A DNA stretch of 64,000 nucleotides from Taibaiella soli (lineage in GTDB: Bacteria; Bacteroidota; Bacteroidia; Chitinophagales; Chitinophagaceae): contig NZ_QKTW01000006.1 in assembly GCF_003236175.1 (NCBI RefSeq), forward strand, positions 145,195-209,194. The letters run 5' to 3'. The notes under the pieces are model-generated. The model did no database searches. It was not told the DNA's origin and saw only the letters and a program-made list of their open reading frames with translations. Positions 7,013 to 15,709 of the stretch are shown piece by piece. Every line of letters begins with the position of its first letter. The first letter of the stretch is position 1. A program made the position numbers and the translations under genes.

Positions 7013-7966
7013 ATGAAAAAATTTACTTCCGTAACAGATGTTACCAATATAAATGACCTGGTAAAACAGGCATTAGCATACAAGGCAAATCCTTTTGCAG
7101 ACAAGCAGCTGGGTGCGGGCAAGCGCATCGGCATGCTGTTTCTGAATCCGAGTATGCGTACACGTATCAGCACGCAGGTGGCTGCGCAGAATCTGGGCAT
7201 GGAGAGCATTGTATTCAATATTGACAAGGAAGGCTGGGCTTTAGAATTTGCCGAAGGCGCTGTAATGAACGGCACAACGGTGGAGCACATTAAAGACGCC
7301 GCGCCGATTATGAGCGAGTATTTCGACATTCTCTGCATTCGTACTTTTCCCTCGCTGAAAAATAAAACGGATGATTATAGTGAACTAGTGCTGCAGCAAT
7401 TCATTGCCCATACCAATATTCCGGTAGTAAGCATGGAAAGCGCTACGCTGCACCCATTGCAGAGTCTGGCAGATATCATTACCATAACAGAAAATCAAAC
7501 GGCCAAAAAACCGAAGGTCGTACTTACCTGGGCGCCGCACGTAAAGCCTTTGCCACAATGCGTTGCAAACAGTTTTGCACAATGGATGAATGCATGGGGT
7601 GAAGCTGATTTTGTGATTGCGCATCCCGAAGGTTACGAACTCGATCCTTCATTTACCAAAGGGGCAACCATCACACACAATCAGGATGAAGCGCTGAAAG
7701 ATGCGGACTTTGTATACGTAAAAAACTGGAGCAGCTACAATGATTATGGTGTTGCGTCCTGCCACGATCAATCATGGATGCTGACGCAGGAAAAATTGAA
7801 ACTGACGAATGAAGGAAAAGTAATGCACTGCTTACCTGTACGGAGAAATATCGAACTCAGCGACGAAATCCTCGACAGTGAAAGCAGCATTGTAACACAG
7901 CAGGCAGCCAACAGAGTTTGGTCTGCACAAACGGTATTGAGCAATATTTTAAAATCAATGAACTAA
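7013..7966 (+). CDS. argF': N-acylornithine carbamoyltransferase (acetyl- or succinyl-ornithine)
   Basis: Makes N-acylcitrulline from carbamoyl phosphate and an N-acylated ornithine, the route used by Bacteroidota and Xanthomonas in place of ornithine carbamoyltransferase. The carbamoyl-phosphate loop is NPSMRTRIST (residues 45-54), and the family-specific HCLPVRRNIELSDEI motif is near residue 270, where ordinary OTCases have HCLP followed by other residues. By eye, residue 90 (GTTVEHI) falls at the position reported to set acyl preference: Pro90 in the Bacteroides fragilis succinyl enzyme and Glu92 in the Xanthomonas acetyl enzyme. Here it is Val, so the substrate is open. It overlaps the argB start by one base. 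Confidence 0.92.
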   Translation: MKKFTSVTDVTNINDLVKQALAYKANPFADKQLGAGKRIGMLFLNPSMRTRISTQVAAQNLGMESIVFNIDKEGWALEFAEGAVMNGTTVEHIKDAAPIMSEYFDILCIRTFPSLKNKTDDYSELVLQQFIAHTNIPVVSMESATLHPLQSLADIITITENQTAKKPKVVLTWAPHVKPLPQCVANSFAQWMNAWGEADFVIAHPEGYELDPSFTKGATITHNQDEALKDADFVYVKNWSSYNDYGVASCHDQSWMLTQEKLKLTNEGKVMHCLPVRRNIELSDEILDSESSIVTQQAANRVWSAQTVLSNILKSMN

Positions 7967-8748
7967 TGGAAAAAGTATCGGTTATAAAGATCGGCGGTAA
8001 CGTTATAGATGATCCAAAAGCTTTGAAGAAATTCCTAAAAGACTTTTCTTCCATAAAAGGAAAAAAAGTATTGATACATGGCGGCGGAAAACTAGCCACC
8101 AGAATGGCAGAACAACTGGGCATCGAACAACAGATGAACGCTGGTCGCCGTATCACCGACGAAGAAACATTGAAAATCGTGACAATGGTCTACGCTGGTT
8201 ACATCAATAAAAATATTGTGGCGCAACTGCAGGCTATCGATTGTAAATCGATCGGTATCTGTGGTGCAGATGCCAACCTGATCAAAGCTCACAAACGCAA
8301 AAATGCGGCGGTAGATTACGGCTATGTTGGCGACGTGGACAATGTAAAAACCAAGCAATTAAAAAAACTGATCGATGCGCACGATGCGATTGTAATTGCA
8401 CCAATCACGCATGACGGTAAAGGCCAGTTGCTGAATACAAACGCAGATACCATTGCACAGGAAACGGCACAGGCTCTAAGCAAATCTTATAAGGTACAGT
8501 TAGTCTATTGTTTCGAAAAGCCAGGCGTATTGCTGGATGCAGCAGATGACAAAAGCTGCATCAAAAAAATGAATCCGAGCTATTTCAACTTTCTTGTAAA
8601 AGAAGGTGCGATATACGACGGTATGCTACCCAAATTGCAAAATGCATTTCACGCGCTGGAAAAAGGTGTAGATAAAGTTCGCATCGGACAGTCAAACGCA
8701 CTCAAATCATTATTAAAAGGCCAAAGCGGCACAACGATCAAATTATAA
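7966..8748 (+). CDS. argB: N-acylglutamate kinase (amino-acid kinase family)
   Basis: Phosphorylates N-acylglutamate with ATP, the second pathway step. It has 260 residues with the N-terminal IKIGGNVID phosphate loop, the HGGGK motif near residue 39, the substrate region NTNADTIAQETA near residue 163 and the C-terminal GMLPKL. The ATG at 7966 forms a TAATG overlap with the argF' stop. A longer reading from an upstream start would run through argF' and is rejected. The family normally shows feedback inhibition by arginine only when extra N-terminal residues are present; this short form lacks that extension. Confidence 0.95.
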   Translation: MEKVSVIKIGGNVIDDPKALKKFLKDFSSIKGKKVLIHGGGKLATRMAEQLGIEQQMNAGRRITDEETLKIVTMVYAGYINKNIVAQLQAIDCKSIGICGADANLIKAHKRKNAAVDYGYVGDVDNVKTKQLKKLIDAHDAIVIAPITHDGKGQLLNTNADTIAQETAQALSKSYKVQLVYCFEKPGVLLDAADDKSCIKKMNPSYFNFLVKEGAIYDGMLPKLQNAFHALEKGVDKVRIGQSNALKSLLKGQSGTTIKL

Positions 8749-9821
8749 TGCCACACAAAACTTCTGTAATTCATTTATTGCAACGGCTTATCAGCATTCC
8801 TTCTTTCAGTCGTGAAGAAGCCGGAACTGCTGCGCTGTTATTAAACTGGCTGCAAGGTGAAGGCGTAAAAGCTGATCGTTCGGGCAATAATATCGTTGCA
8901 AAAAATCTGCATTACAGCAAACAAAAACCAACATTGCTGCTCAACTCACATCACGATACCGTAAAAGCAGCTGCGGGTTATACACGAGATCCGTTCAAGG
9001 CAGATATTGAAGATGGCAAACTCTTTGGTCTCGGCAGCAACGATGCTGGTGGCAGTGCAGTGGCATTGATCGCAACGTTTCTTCATTTTTACGCACAGAA
9101 AGATTTGCCTTACAACATTGTGCTGGCGATTACAGCAGAAGAAGAGGTTTCCGGATCAAACGGCATCAGCGCTGTATTACCTTCATTAGGGAAAATTGAT
9201 TGCGCGCTTGTCGGTGAACCAACGCAAATGCAAATGGCAATTGCTGAAAGAGGCTTGCTCGTTATCGATGGTATGGTAAACGGCAGAGCAGGACACGCCG
9301 CACGTAACGAAGGCGACAATGCACTTTACAAAGCGATGAACGACATTCAGTGGTTCCAGCAATATCAATTTGAGAAAACATCTGAATGGCTCGGACCGGT
9401 GTCAATGAATGTGACCGTAATTGAAACGCCGAACAAAACACACAACGTAGTGCCAGACACTTGCCGTTATGTGGTGGACATTCGGATCAATGAACATTAT
9501 TCGCACGAAGATGTCATTGAAACCATCAAAACAAATGTTGCAGGCGATATTCAGGCACGCAGCGTACGCTTGCGTTCCAGCATTATTCCGGCCGATCATC
9601 CACTGGTAGTCGCTGGCACATCGATCGGATTAAAATCATATGGCTCCCCTACTCTTTCAGATAAATCACTGATGCCTTTTCCAGCATTGAAGATCGGCCC
9701 TGGCGATTCTGCTAGAAGTCACACCGCAGATGAATTTATTTACGTGAACGAAATCGAAGAAGGAATCGACATTTATATTCAGATGCTGACAACGTTTTTC
9801 GGCGAAAAGCTTAAAGCATAA
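8748..9821 (+). CDS. argE: N-acyl-ornithine/citrulline deacylase (M20 metallopeptidase family)
   Basis: Removes the acyl group late in the pathway. In organisms using argF' the substrate is N-acylcitrulline. The 357-residue M20 protein shows His68 and Asp70 (NSHHDTV), the bridging Asp99 (GSNDAGG) and the catalytic Glu131-Glu132 pair (AEEEVSG), with a dimerisation domain insert near residues 165-275. Its start overlaps the argB stop by one base. The last codons (EKLKA, stop) are formed by an AAAGCTT-type heptamer array, so the natural C-terminus may have been altered by the repeat. Confidence 0.92.
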   Translation: MPHKTSVIHLLQRLISIPSFSREEAGTAALLLNWLQGEGVKADRSGNNIVAKNLHYSKQKPTLLLNSHHDTVKAAAGYTRDPFKADIEDGKLFGLGSNDAGGSAVALIATFLHFYAQKDLPYNIVLAITAEEEVSGSNGISAVLPSLGKIDCALVGEPTQMQMAIAERGLLVIDGMVNGRAGHAARNEGDNALYKAMNDIQWFQQYQFEKTSEWLGPVSMNVTVIETPNKTHNVVPDTCRYVVDIRINEHYSHEDVIETIKTNVAGDIQARSVRLRSSIIPADHPLVVAGTSIGLKSYGSPTLSDKSLMPFPALKIGPGDSARSHTADEFIYVNEIEEGIDIYIQMLTTFFGEKLKA

Positions 9822-9846
9822 AGCTTAAAGCATAAAGCTTAAAGGC
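9807..9846. repeat. Heptamer array (AAGCTTA/AAGCATA) overlapping the argE 3' end
   Basis: Two perfect 14-base units AAGCTTAAAGCATA and a partial third form this array. It encodes the last residues and stop codon of argE. Confidence 0.8.
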
Positions 9847-9865
9847 GAAGGCTGCGTGATAAAAT

Positions 9866-9928
9866 AGCTTGATACTTGATACTACTATTGATACTTAATC
9901 TACAATAACCAATCTACAATCTCCAATA
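9866..9928. repeat. Degenerate heptamer array (CTTGATA and CAATCTA types)
   Basis: CTTGATA, CTTGATA, CTACTAT, TGATACT units are followed by ACAATAACCAATCTACAATC-like units. The array ends directly before the argH start codon. Confidence 0.55.
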
Positions 9929-9929
9929 A

Positions 9930-11228
9930 ATGAAGCTTTGGCAAAAAGATACCACCAGCACAGCGCAATTAGTAGAACAATTCACAACGGGTAACGATCG
10001 TGATTTTGATCTACTGATGGCTGCTTACGATGTAAAAGGTTCGCTCGCGCATACCGAAATGCTGGCACAGGTGGGCCTTTTGACCGAAGCTGAAAAAGAA
10101 CAGGCGCATAAAGGCCTGCATGAAATTCTGGCCAGCATCGAAGCCGGAACATTCACGATTGCACCTGATGTAGAAGATGTGCACTCTCAGGTTGAAATGC
10201 TTTTAACGGAAAAAATTGGTGATGCTGGTAAAAAAATTCACAGCGGCCGCAGCCGTAATGATCAGGTTGCTGTCGATATAAAACTATTTCTGCGGGATCA
10301 GGTTTTACTCATCAAAGACAAAGCCACAGCACTTTTCAACTTATTACAACAACTCAGCGAGCAACATAAAAACATTTTACTTCCTGGCTACACACACTTC
10401 CAGGTAGCAATGCCGTCGTCGTTTGGTTTATGGTTTGGCGCTTATGCGGAAGGCTTGCTTGATGATATGGAAATGCTTGCCGCAGCTTATGCCATCACTA
10501 ACAAAAATCCACTTGGAAGTGGCGCTGGCTACGGGTCTTCGTTTCCGTTAAACAGAACCCTTACTACGCAATTGCTCGGTTTTTCCGCTATGCATCATAA
10601 CCCGATCAATGCACAAACAAGTCGTGGTAAAACGGAAAAATTTGTGGCTGCTGCAGTTAGTGCAATTGCGGCAACGCTCAACAAACTTTCGTCAGACCTT
10701 TGCTTATATCTCTGCCAGAATTTTGCATTCGTCTCCTTTCCAGAAACGCTTACAACCGGCAGCAGCATTATGCCGCACAAAAAAAATCCGGATATTTTCG
10801 AGCTGACGCGCGCCAAATGTAATCGGCTGCAATCTATGCCAAATGAACTCGCGTTGCTCACTACAAACCTTCCATCCGGCTACCACCGCGATATGCAGTT
10901 AACGAAAGAGATTCTCTTTCCAGGCATTGATACACTCGTGTCTTGCATTGATATGCTGTTGTTCGCACTCCCGCAAATCACCATCAAAGAAGATATTCTC
11001 AACGACGAAAAATATCGCTACATCTACACCGTTGAAGCAGTCAATGAATTGGTGAACAAAGGCATTCCATTCCGCGAAGCATATAAAATTATCGGCAATG
11101 ATGTGAACGAGGGAAAGTTCCACTACGAAAATTTCAAAGCAAGTAATCACACACACGAGGGCAGCATGGGCAATCTGCAAACAGAAGCAATTAAGAAGGA
11201 ATTTGAAAAAGTGCTCACTAAATTTTAA
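9930..11228 (+). CDS. argH: Argininosuccinate lyase
   Basis: Splits argininosuccinate into arginine and fumarate, the last step of the pathway. The 432-residue protein belongs to the fumarase/aspartase superfamily. The signature GSSIMPHKKNPD, with its mobile catalytic serine loop, is near residues 278-288. HSGRSRNDQVAVD lies near residue 104 and GYTHFQVAMPSS near residue 153. It is the last gene of the arginine cluster; about 110 bp of repeat DNA separates it from argE, so it might be read from the operon or from a separate start. No terminator is evident after it. Confidence 0.96.
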   Translation: MKLWQKDTTSTAQLVEQFTTGNDRDFDLLMAAYDVKGSLAHTEMLAQVGLLTEAEKEQAHKGLHEILASIEAGTFTIAPDVEDVHSQVEMLLTEKIGDAGKKIHSGRSRNDQVAVDIKLFLRDQVLLIKDKATALFNLLQQLSEQHKNILLPGYTHFQVAMPSSFGLWFGAYAEGLLDDMEMLAAAYAITNKNPLGSGAGYGSSFPLNRTLTTQLLGFSAMHHNPINAQTSRGKTEKFVAAAVSAIAATLNKLSSDLCLYLCQNFAFVSFPETLTTGSSIMPHKKNPDIFELTRAKCNRLQSMPNELALLTTNLPSGYHRDMQLTKEILFPGIDTLVSCIDMLLFALPQITIKEDILNDEKYRYIYTVEAVNELVNKGIPFREAYKIIGNDVNEGKFHYENFKASNHTHEGSMGNLQTEAIKKEFEKVLTKF

Positions 11229-11236
11229 TTAACAAT

Positions 11237-11262
11237 GAACAGTTGACAATTGACAGCTACTC
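11237..11262. repeat. Heptamer array (GTTGACA/ATTGACA type)
   Basis: CAATGAA, CAGTTGA, CAATTGA, CAGCTAC units are followed by TCGTGT, exactly as in the array at 26868-26912. Confidence 0.7.
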
Positions 11263-11441
11263 GTGTTATTCGACACGATTTATAACGCCACAGTTCATCC
11301 CGAGGAATCCCGTCACAGCAAGGCTGTCGGGATAACGTGGGGATCTGATTTCGTGTTTATTAATCGCTATGGGTCACTGGCCCCAGGAGAGAGTCCACAG
11401 CTCCAACTGATCTGACTATTTTTTTTGCCACCTGCTCTTTT

Positions 11442-11492
11442 GTCTCCGATTAAACTTCGTTGCGTCGCACATTTCATCGACATTGCGACTAT
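11442..11492 (+). repeat. Dispersed GTTGCGTCGC-core element, copy 2
   Basis: TCTCCGATTAAACTTC is followed by GTTGCGTCGCAC, TTTCATCG and CATTGCGACTA. It aligns with the copies at 1181-1210, 15506-15539 and 26960-27006. Confidence 0.6.
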
Positions 11493-11801
11493 TAAGCATT
11501 CCCAGCGCGAGAAACGTCACCCAGAGCGAAGTCGAAGGGCCGCAAAGATGCATAAGAGGCAAAGACGTTAAAGGATTTACAAACGCGAGTATAATAACAC
11601 GAGTTATATAAACGCGGTCATTGCGATGAGTTGGCAAACAGCAAAGCTGTGAAAACGAAGTGGCAACCTGATTTCGCGACGGGAAAATGATACATTGCAC
11701 TAGTCTTTCTATTTTGTGTACCATATAACTAGTCGGAAGGAAAACACAACAAGACAAACACGCAAGCACATTCCTCATATTAATCACATTCCCACATTCA
11801 A

Positions 11802-12446
11802 TTATCGCATTAACTGCGCGCCGATTTGTGCAGAGACTTCCCCCGCCCGTTCATAAACCATAAAATGCGTTCCGCCTTTCACCCAATAATCAGGCTTTAC
11901 CAAATCTGGAGGAATCACCTTATCAGCATCCCCGTTAATATGATAAATATGTTCAGGAACCGTTTCATTTTGCCAGCGGGAAAGCGCATTTATCGCCCAT
12001 CGCACAAACTTGCCATCAGTATCATTCAGAATTTGCCCGAGCAGCTTTTTACCATCCTCAGAGGTCACGCCAAACTGTTTGTAAACTGGTCCGTGAATAT
12101 GTTTCAATAAACCTATGGGTAAAATATTCGACTGCGCCAGCCATTGCACAAAACCACTAAACGGCGGCAACTCGCTGCGTTTTTTTACAGAAGAAATAAG
12201 AATCGCTTTTTCTACGGGAATTTGTTTCGCTACTTCAACGGTAAGCATTCCACCAAAGGAAACGCCCATCACAATTGGGTTCGGCTCTGGAATAGTGGCA
12301 ATGATTTTCTGGGCATAGCAAGCCATATCATCATGCATGTCCACTTCCGGCCAGGGAACCGGCTTTAGCTCAAAACCTTCAATTGAAATTTTTTGAAAGA
12401 TACGCTGATCCGCGCCCAGTCCGCTGATGCAATAGATAGACTTCAT
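11802..12446 (-). CDS. Alpha/beta hydrolase-fold protein
   Basis: A 214-residue soluble protein of the alpha/beta hydrolase superfamily. The nucleophile elbow GVSFGG places the catalytic serine at residue 63, the acid is probably in HINGDADKVIP and the histidine in KGGTHFMVY. It lacks a signal peptide. A -7 box lies about 26 bp upstream. It is followed in the same direction by nothing obvious and is preceded by plsX. The substrate (ester, lactone or thioester) cannot be inferred. Confidence 0.82.
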   Translation of the reverse strand: MKSIYCISGLGADQRIFQKISIEGFELKPVPWPEVDMHDDMACYAQKIIATIPEPNPIVMGVSFGGMLTVEVAKQIPVEKAILISSVKKRSELPPFSGFVQWLAQSNILPIGLLKHIHGPVYKQFGVTSEDGKKLLGQILNDTDGKFVRWAINALSRWQNETVPEHIYHINGDADKVIPPDLVKPDYWVKGGTHFMVYERAGEVSAQIGAQLMR

Positions 12447-12471
12447 GGCTCTGTTACAAGAAAAGTGTAAA

Positions 12472-12479
12472 CAAAGCTA
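12472..12479 (-). promoter_or_regulatory. -7 promoter box of the alpha/beta hydrolase gene
   Basis: TAGCTTTG on the minus strand matches TAnnTTTG, 25 bp upstream of the ATG. No -33 element was recognised. Confidence 0.4.
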
Positions 12480-12502
12480 TGCTTTAATTAATGGAATTAA
12501 AA

Positions 12503-13462
12503 TCAGGCTGTAGCAGTCTGAGAGAAATGTTTTTTGAAGATGTTCATCAGGTCGGAGTGAACGATCTTGCCGGCTACTTCAATCATGTTTTTAAAGGCAA
12601 GGGCATGCGAGATGCCATGACCAATAATCACCGGTTCATTGATACCCAGGATTGGCGTACCACCGTAGATTTCATAATTGAAATTATTGAGGAACGGATC
12701 GGAGATTTTACGTTGCTCCGAAAAGATTTGATAAATAGACTCCGCCATTTTGAGGACTACATTTCCCACAAATCCTTCGCACACGAGTACGTCAGATTTA
12801 TCGAGGAAAATATCGCGGCCTTCCATGTTACCGACAAAATTGATTTGTTTGTCTTCTTTCAGGAGCGGATAAGTAGCCTGTGCGAGGATATTACCTTTAC
12901 CCTCCTCTTCACCGATATTGAGCAAGCCCACACGAGGATGTTCAATGCCCTCTACGTGCTGCATATAAAGCGAACCGAGCTGCGCAAACTGCACAAGGTG
13001 TTCCGCTTTACAATCAGCATTGATACCGACATCAAGAAGAAGATTGTATTTACCGTCTTCGCGTGGAATTGGCGAAGCGATGGTAGGACGAAGGATTCCT
13101 TCAATGTTTTTTACAGAATACATAGAGCCTACCAGCATGGCTCCGGTGTTACCGGCACTGATAAAGGCGTCTGCTTTCTTCATGGCTAAAAGACCAAAAC
13201 CAACGGAAATACTGGAATCCGGCTTTTCTTTCAGGGCTTTAGTAGGATGCTCATGCATACCCACAACCTGAGTGGCCGGCACCAATGTATAGCGCGACTG
13301 GTAAGGTTCTAACATTGACAGATAGGGCGCGGCAGCCTCTGGGTTTCCTATGAGCAACAAATGAACCGAAGGATCAGTCGATTGCTCGAAGAAAAGTTGA
13401 ACACCTTTTATTGCTTCAACAGGTGCGTAATCGCCACCCATGATGTCAAGCCCTATCTTCAT
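12503..13462 (-). CDS. plsX: Phosphate acyltransferase PlsX
   Basis: Converts acyl-ACP to acyl-phosphate for the PlsY step of phospholipid synthesis; a peripheral membrane enzyme. It has 319 residues from the ATG at 13462; the codon just upstream is TTG and was not preferred. The N-terminal LDIMGGDYAP motif, SAGNTGAML near residue 105 and the C-terminal GINEPVIIGHG are typical. It lies downstream of rpmF and the yceD homologue, the widely conserved yceD-rpmF-plsX order linking ribosome and lipid synthesis. Confidence 0.96.
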   Translation of the reverse strand: MKIGLDIMGGDYAPVEAIKGVQLFFEQSTDPSVHLLLIGNPEAAAPYLSMLEPYQSRYTLVPATQVVGMHEHPTKALKEKPDSSISVGFGLLAMKKADAFISAGNTGAMLVGSMYSVKNIEGILRPTIASPIPREDGKYNLLLDVGINADCKAEHLVQFAQLGSLYMQHVEGIEHPRVGLLNIGEEEGKGNILAQATYPLLKEDKQINFVGNMEGRDIFLDKSDVLVCEGFVGNVVLKMAESIYQIFSEQRKISDPFLNNFNYEIYGGTPILGINEPVIIGHGISHALAFKNMIEVAGKIVHSDLMNIFKKHFSQTATA

Positions 13463-13490
13463 CAATTGTTATATCTCTTTTTTGCCGATT

Positions 13491-13703
13491 TTATTGATTT
13501 GATTCACCAGCTTCTGTAGCAGGAGTTTTGTCCATCACAACTTTACCGCGATAGTACAATTTACCTTCTACCCAATGTGCACGGTGGCGCAGATGGCTTT
13601 CGCCTGTTACAGGGTCAATGCTCCATGTAGCAGCAACTGCCTTATAGTGTGTACGGCGTTTAGCACCGCGTTGTTGTGAGTGTCGACGTTTCGGATTAGG
13701 CAT
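13491..13703 (-). CDS. rpmF: 50S ribosomal protein L32
   Basis: A 70-residue basic ribosomal protein with the family N-terminus [19 protein letters not shown]. The zinc-ligand cysteines present in some L32 proteins are absent (C-minus form). It sits between the yceD homologue and plsX with short gaps (12 and 28 bp). Confidence 0.97.
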   Translation of the reverse strand: MPNPKRRHSQQRGAKRRTHYKAVAATWSIDPVTGESHLRHRAHWVEGKLYYRGKVVMDKTPATEAGESNQ

Positions 13704-13715
13704 CTTACTTAGCTT

Positions 13716-14285
13716 TTATTTCGATTTACGTTTTTTGTTATCTAATTCCTTCAAGGCATCAAGCCCTTTCCAGATATCATTCTTTTTTGGTTCTTCCTCT
13801 TCATGCTCAGAAAGCAGATTCAGAAGTTTTAGTGCTTCGGGGTTACATCCCGACGTTCCGTCTGGCTTATCCGGATGAACGCGCTGCAAAGGTACACTCA
13901 ACATCACAAATTCATACACCCATTTGCTGATATCGATTACTGTTTCGCTTCGTGGTACAAATACTACATCTGCTTCATCATCGATTTCTTCTACGTCCTC
14001 ACCCGCCAGTTTTATTACAAGATCAAATTCGTCCCAGAGTCTTATCTCTACATCATCTCCGCATCTGTCGCAGGGAACGGTTATTTTTCCATCCACATCA
14101 AAGTGAAGCAGAAAAAAATTGGTCTTTTTATCAAACTTGAGCGTCACCAGAGCTTTGACATCTTTTATCTCCGTCTCCAGATCTCCATTTTCCAGCATAA
14201 ACTTATGATCAACTTCATACTGGTAAATGTGCTCGCCGGTCTTTAAGCCTTGCCATGCAATTTCAAACTCCCGGTTATGTTTCAT
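13716..14285 (-). CDS. YceD/DUF177-family protein
   Basis: A 189-residue DUF177 protein; relatives such as E. coli YceD act in 23S rRNA accumulation in bacteria and plants. The conserved CDRCG motif lies near residue 93 (TVPCDRCGDDVEI). An acidic middle part and a lysine-rich C-terminus (KELDNKKRKSK) follow. It begins the yceD-rpmF-plsX transcript, 12 bp upstream of rpmF, with a candidate promoter about 120 bp upstream of its ATG. Confidence 0.9.
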   Translation of the reverse strand: MKHNREFEIAWQGLKTGEHIYQYEVDHKFMLENGDLETEIKDVKALVTLKFDKKTNFFLLHFDVDGKITVPCDRCGDDVEIRLWDEFDLVIKLAGEDVEEIDDEADVVFVPRSETVIDISKWVYEFVMLSVPLQRVHPDKPDGTSGCNPEALKLLNLLSEHEEEEPKKNDIWKGLDALKELDNKKRKSK

Positions 14286-14403
14286 CTCTAAAGTTTATAT
14301 AATTACTGCGTTTAGCAATTATCAAGTTGTTGTCTCTTAATTCCTTAAGATGACGTTTTTAAAGAACTTCAATATACTTCCGTTCAAAACTTTAAACGGG
14401 ACG

Positions 14404-14411
14404 CAAAGGTA
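14404..14411 (-). promoter_or_regulatory. -7 promoter box of the yceD-rpmF-plsX transcript
   Basis: TACCTTTG on the minus strand fits TAnnTTTG. It lies 18 bp below the 3' end of the DUF58 gene and 118 bp upstream of the yceD ATG, leaving a long 5' leader in which I see no structured motif. Confidence 0.45.
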
Positions 14412-14428
14412 GCGATAAATAATTGGAT

Positions 14429-15331
14429 TTACACCATTTTATTTCTCTTTATCAAAAAAGAATACAAAACCTGTAGCACCGGTTCACTCAAATCCACCGG
14501 AATACGATCAATCTGATACTGATGACAACGGCTCTCTATTATCTTCTGATAATTATTCATCTTCGATACATACTGATCTCTAATCTGTTGCGGCTGCAAT
14601 TTTATTTTCTCACCTGTTTCCATATCTACAAATTCATATGGTCGGTTTTCAAATTCAAAATCTATTTCCTGTTTACCATCAACGACGTGAAACAAAATTA
14701 CTTCATGTTTGTTATACCTTAAATGCTGCAACGCAGAAAATAACTCATCTATATTTTCGGCATCATCCATCATATCGCTAAACACAACCACTAATGAACG
14801 CTTATGCATTTGCTCCGCAATCTGATGCAATGCCTGCGCCGCATTAGTATGTTTATCCATCGTCTGATAAGAAAGCATTTGCTCCAGTTTGCTCGTCAGC
14901 ATCCGGTAATGACTGGACGACGAACGGCAATCGGATAAATAATGGATATTTTCATCAAACAAAGCCAGCGCCGCCGCATCCAGTTGTCTTTTCAAAAGCT
15001 GAATCAGACTTGCCGCAGCCAGACAACTGAATTGCAGCTTATTTAATTTATTTTCTTCCTTCGGAAAAAGCATCGAGGACGAAGTGTCCACTACCAGACA
15101 GCAACGCAGATTTGTTTCTTCTTCGTATCGCTTTATGAAAAGTTTATCAGTACGTCCATAAACGCGCCAGTCGATATGCCGCAACGAATCGCCGGGATTA
15201 TAAAGCCTGTGTTCTGCAAATTCTACAGAAAAGCCATGAAACGGACTTTTGTGCAAACCGATGATAAATCCTTCCACCACCTGCCGGGCGATAAGTTCCA
15301 GATTTTCAATTAAAGGCTGAGGTTGTAGCAT
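14429..15331 (-). CDS. DUF58-family protein (von Willebrand A-like)
   Basis: A 300-residue protein with the DUF58 core: HRLYNPGDSLRHIDWRVYGRTDKLFIKRYEEE near residues 40-73, then a VWA-type VVDTSSSMLFP motif (MIDAS, DxSxS) near residues 81-91. The family usually sits with a MoxR ATPase and Bat proteins in Bacteroidota aerotolerance clusters, but no moxR or bat genes are visible here. No transmembrane segments are present, so it is a cytoplasmic form. Its function is unproven. Confidence 0.9.
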   Translation of the reverse strand: MLQPQPLIENLELIARQVVEGFIIGLHKSPFHGFSVEFAEHRLYNPGDSLRHIDWRVYGRTDKLFIKRYEEETNLRCCLVVDTSSSMLFPKEENKLNKLQFSCLAAASLIQLLKRQLDAAALALFDENIHYLSDCRSSSSHYRMLTSKLEQMLSYQTMDKHTNAAQALHQIAEQMHKRSLVVVFSDMMDDAENIDELFSALQHLRYNKHEVILFHVVDGKQEIDFEFENRPYEFVDMETGEKIKLQPQQIRDQYVSKMNNYQKIIESRCHQYQIDRIPVDLSEPVLQVLYSFLIKRNKMV

Positions 15332-15356
15332 GTGCTAAAGTTATCTTTTTTTGCTT

Positions 15357-15428
15357 AGAGCTCAAAGCCTAAAGCGCAAAGCACAACTAGTTCTAAGAGT
15401 TGACAATCGACTGTTGACAGTTGCTCAT
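15357..15428. repeat. Degenerate heptamer arrays (CTAAAGC and TTGACAn types)
   Basis: CTCAAAG, CCTAAAG, CGCAAAG units are followed by GTTGACA, ATCGACT, GTTGACA, GTTGCTC units. Confidence 0.65.
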
Positions 15429-15505
15429 TTTTTTCGCAGAAGCATGCCGTCATAACCACATTACAAATTGTGAAATTGTTTTTTTGAAACGAACTTCGAA
15501 ACACT

Positions 15506-15539
15506 AATTAAACATAGTTGCGACGCTCCGTTCATCGGC
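15506..15539 (+). repeat. Dispersed GTTGCGACGC-core element, copy 3
   Basis: ATTAAACATAGTTGCGACGC is followed by GTTCATCGG. It lies about 85 bp after a TTGACA array, the same order as copies 2 and 4. Confidence 0.6.
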
Positions 15540-15588
15540 AGCTCAACTTTGAACGCACACAAATAAGAGTATTAATCGCTCTGAACAC

Positions 15589-15657
15589 TCACAACTGACT
15601 ACTCACAACTCACAAAAATCAGACATCAGAAATCAGATATCAGAAATCTGCAATCGT
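15589..15657. repeat. Degenerate heptamer arrays (CAACTCA and ATCAGAA types)
   Basis: CAACTGA, CTACTCA, CAACTCA units are followed by ATCAGAC, ATCAGAA, ATCAGAT, ATCAGAA, ATCTGCA: five units with an exact 7-base period. Confidence 0.75.
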
Positions 15658-15709
15658 TTGACTTTCTAAAAAATTCCTTTTATCTTCAACCGTTCAAAAA
15701 TAATTCTTA

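Larger units (their letters stand above)
11229..11801. other. Gene-free gap composed of dispersed repeats
   Basis: The gap holds a TTGACA heptamer array (11237-11262), a CGTGT/ACACG inverted repeat directly after it, and a CCCG-ACAGC-AAG-GCTGT-CGGG hairpin (about 11307-11330). It also holds a GTTGCG-core element (11442-11492) and a GAGCGAAGTCGAAGG motif (about 11523-11538) that recurs in altered form at 41268-41283. No credible gene is seen; a 123-codon open frame here is composed of these repeats. Confidence 0.6.
15332..15709. other. Gene-free gap with repeat arrays
   Basis: The divergent gap between the DUF58 gene and a lipoprotein gene holds arrays at 15357-15428 and 15589-15657 and a GTTGCG-core element at 15506-15539. 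No gene or clear promoter was identified. Confidence 0.55.

Noticed and set aside
5209-9928. Heptamer arrays considered as CRISPR repeats
   Set aside because: The units are 7-8 bases long, imperfect and have no spacers of uniform length; no cas genes are present.
11416-11787. Open frame of 123 codons between argH and the hydrolase gene
   Set aside because: It crosses the GTTGCG-core repeat and other repeat motifs and its product has no protein-like pattern.
12491-13189. Long plus-strand frame opposite plsX
   Set aside because: It is the antisense shadow of a clearly conserved plsX gene.
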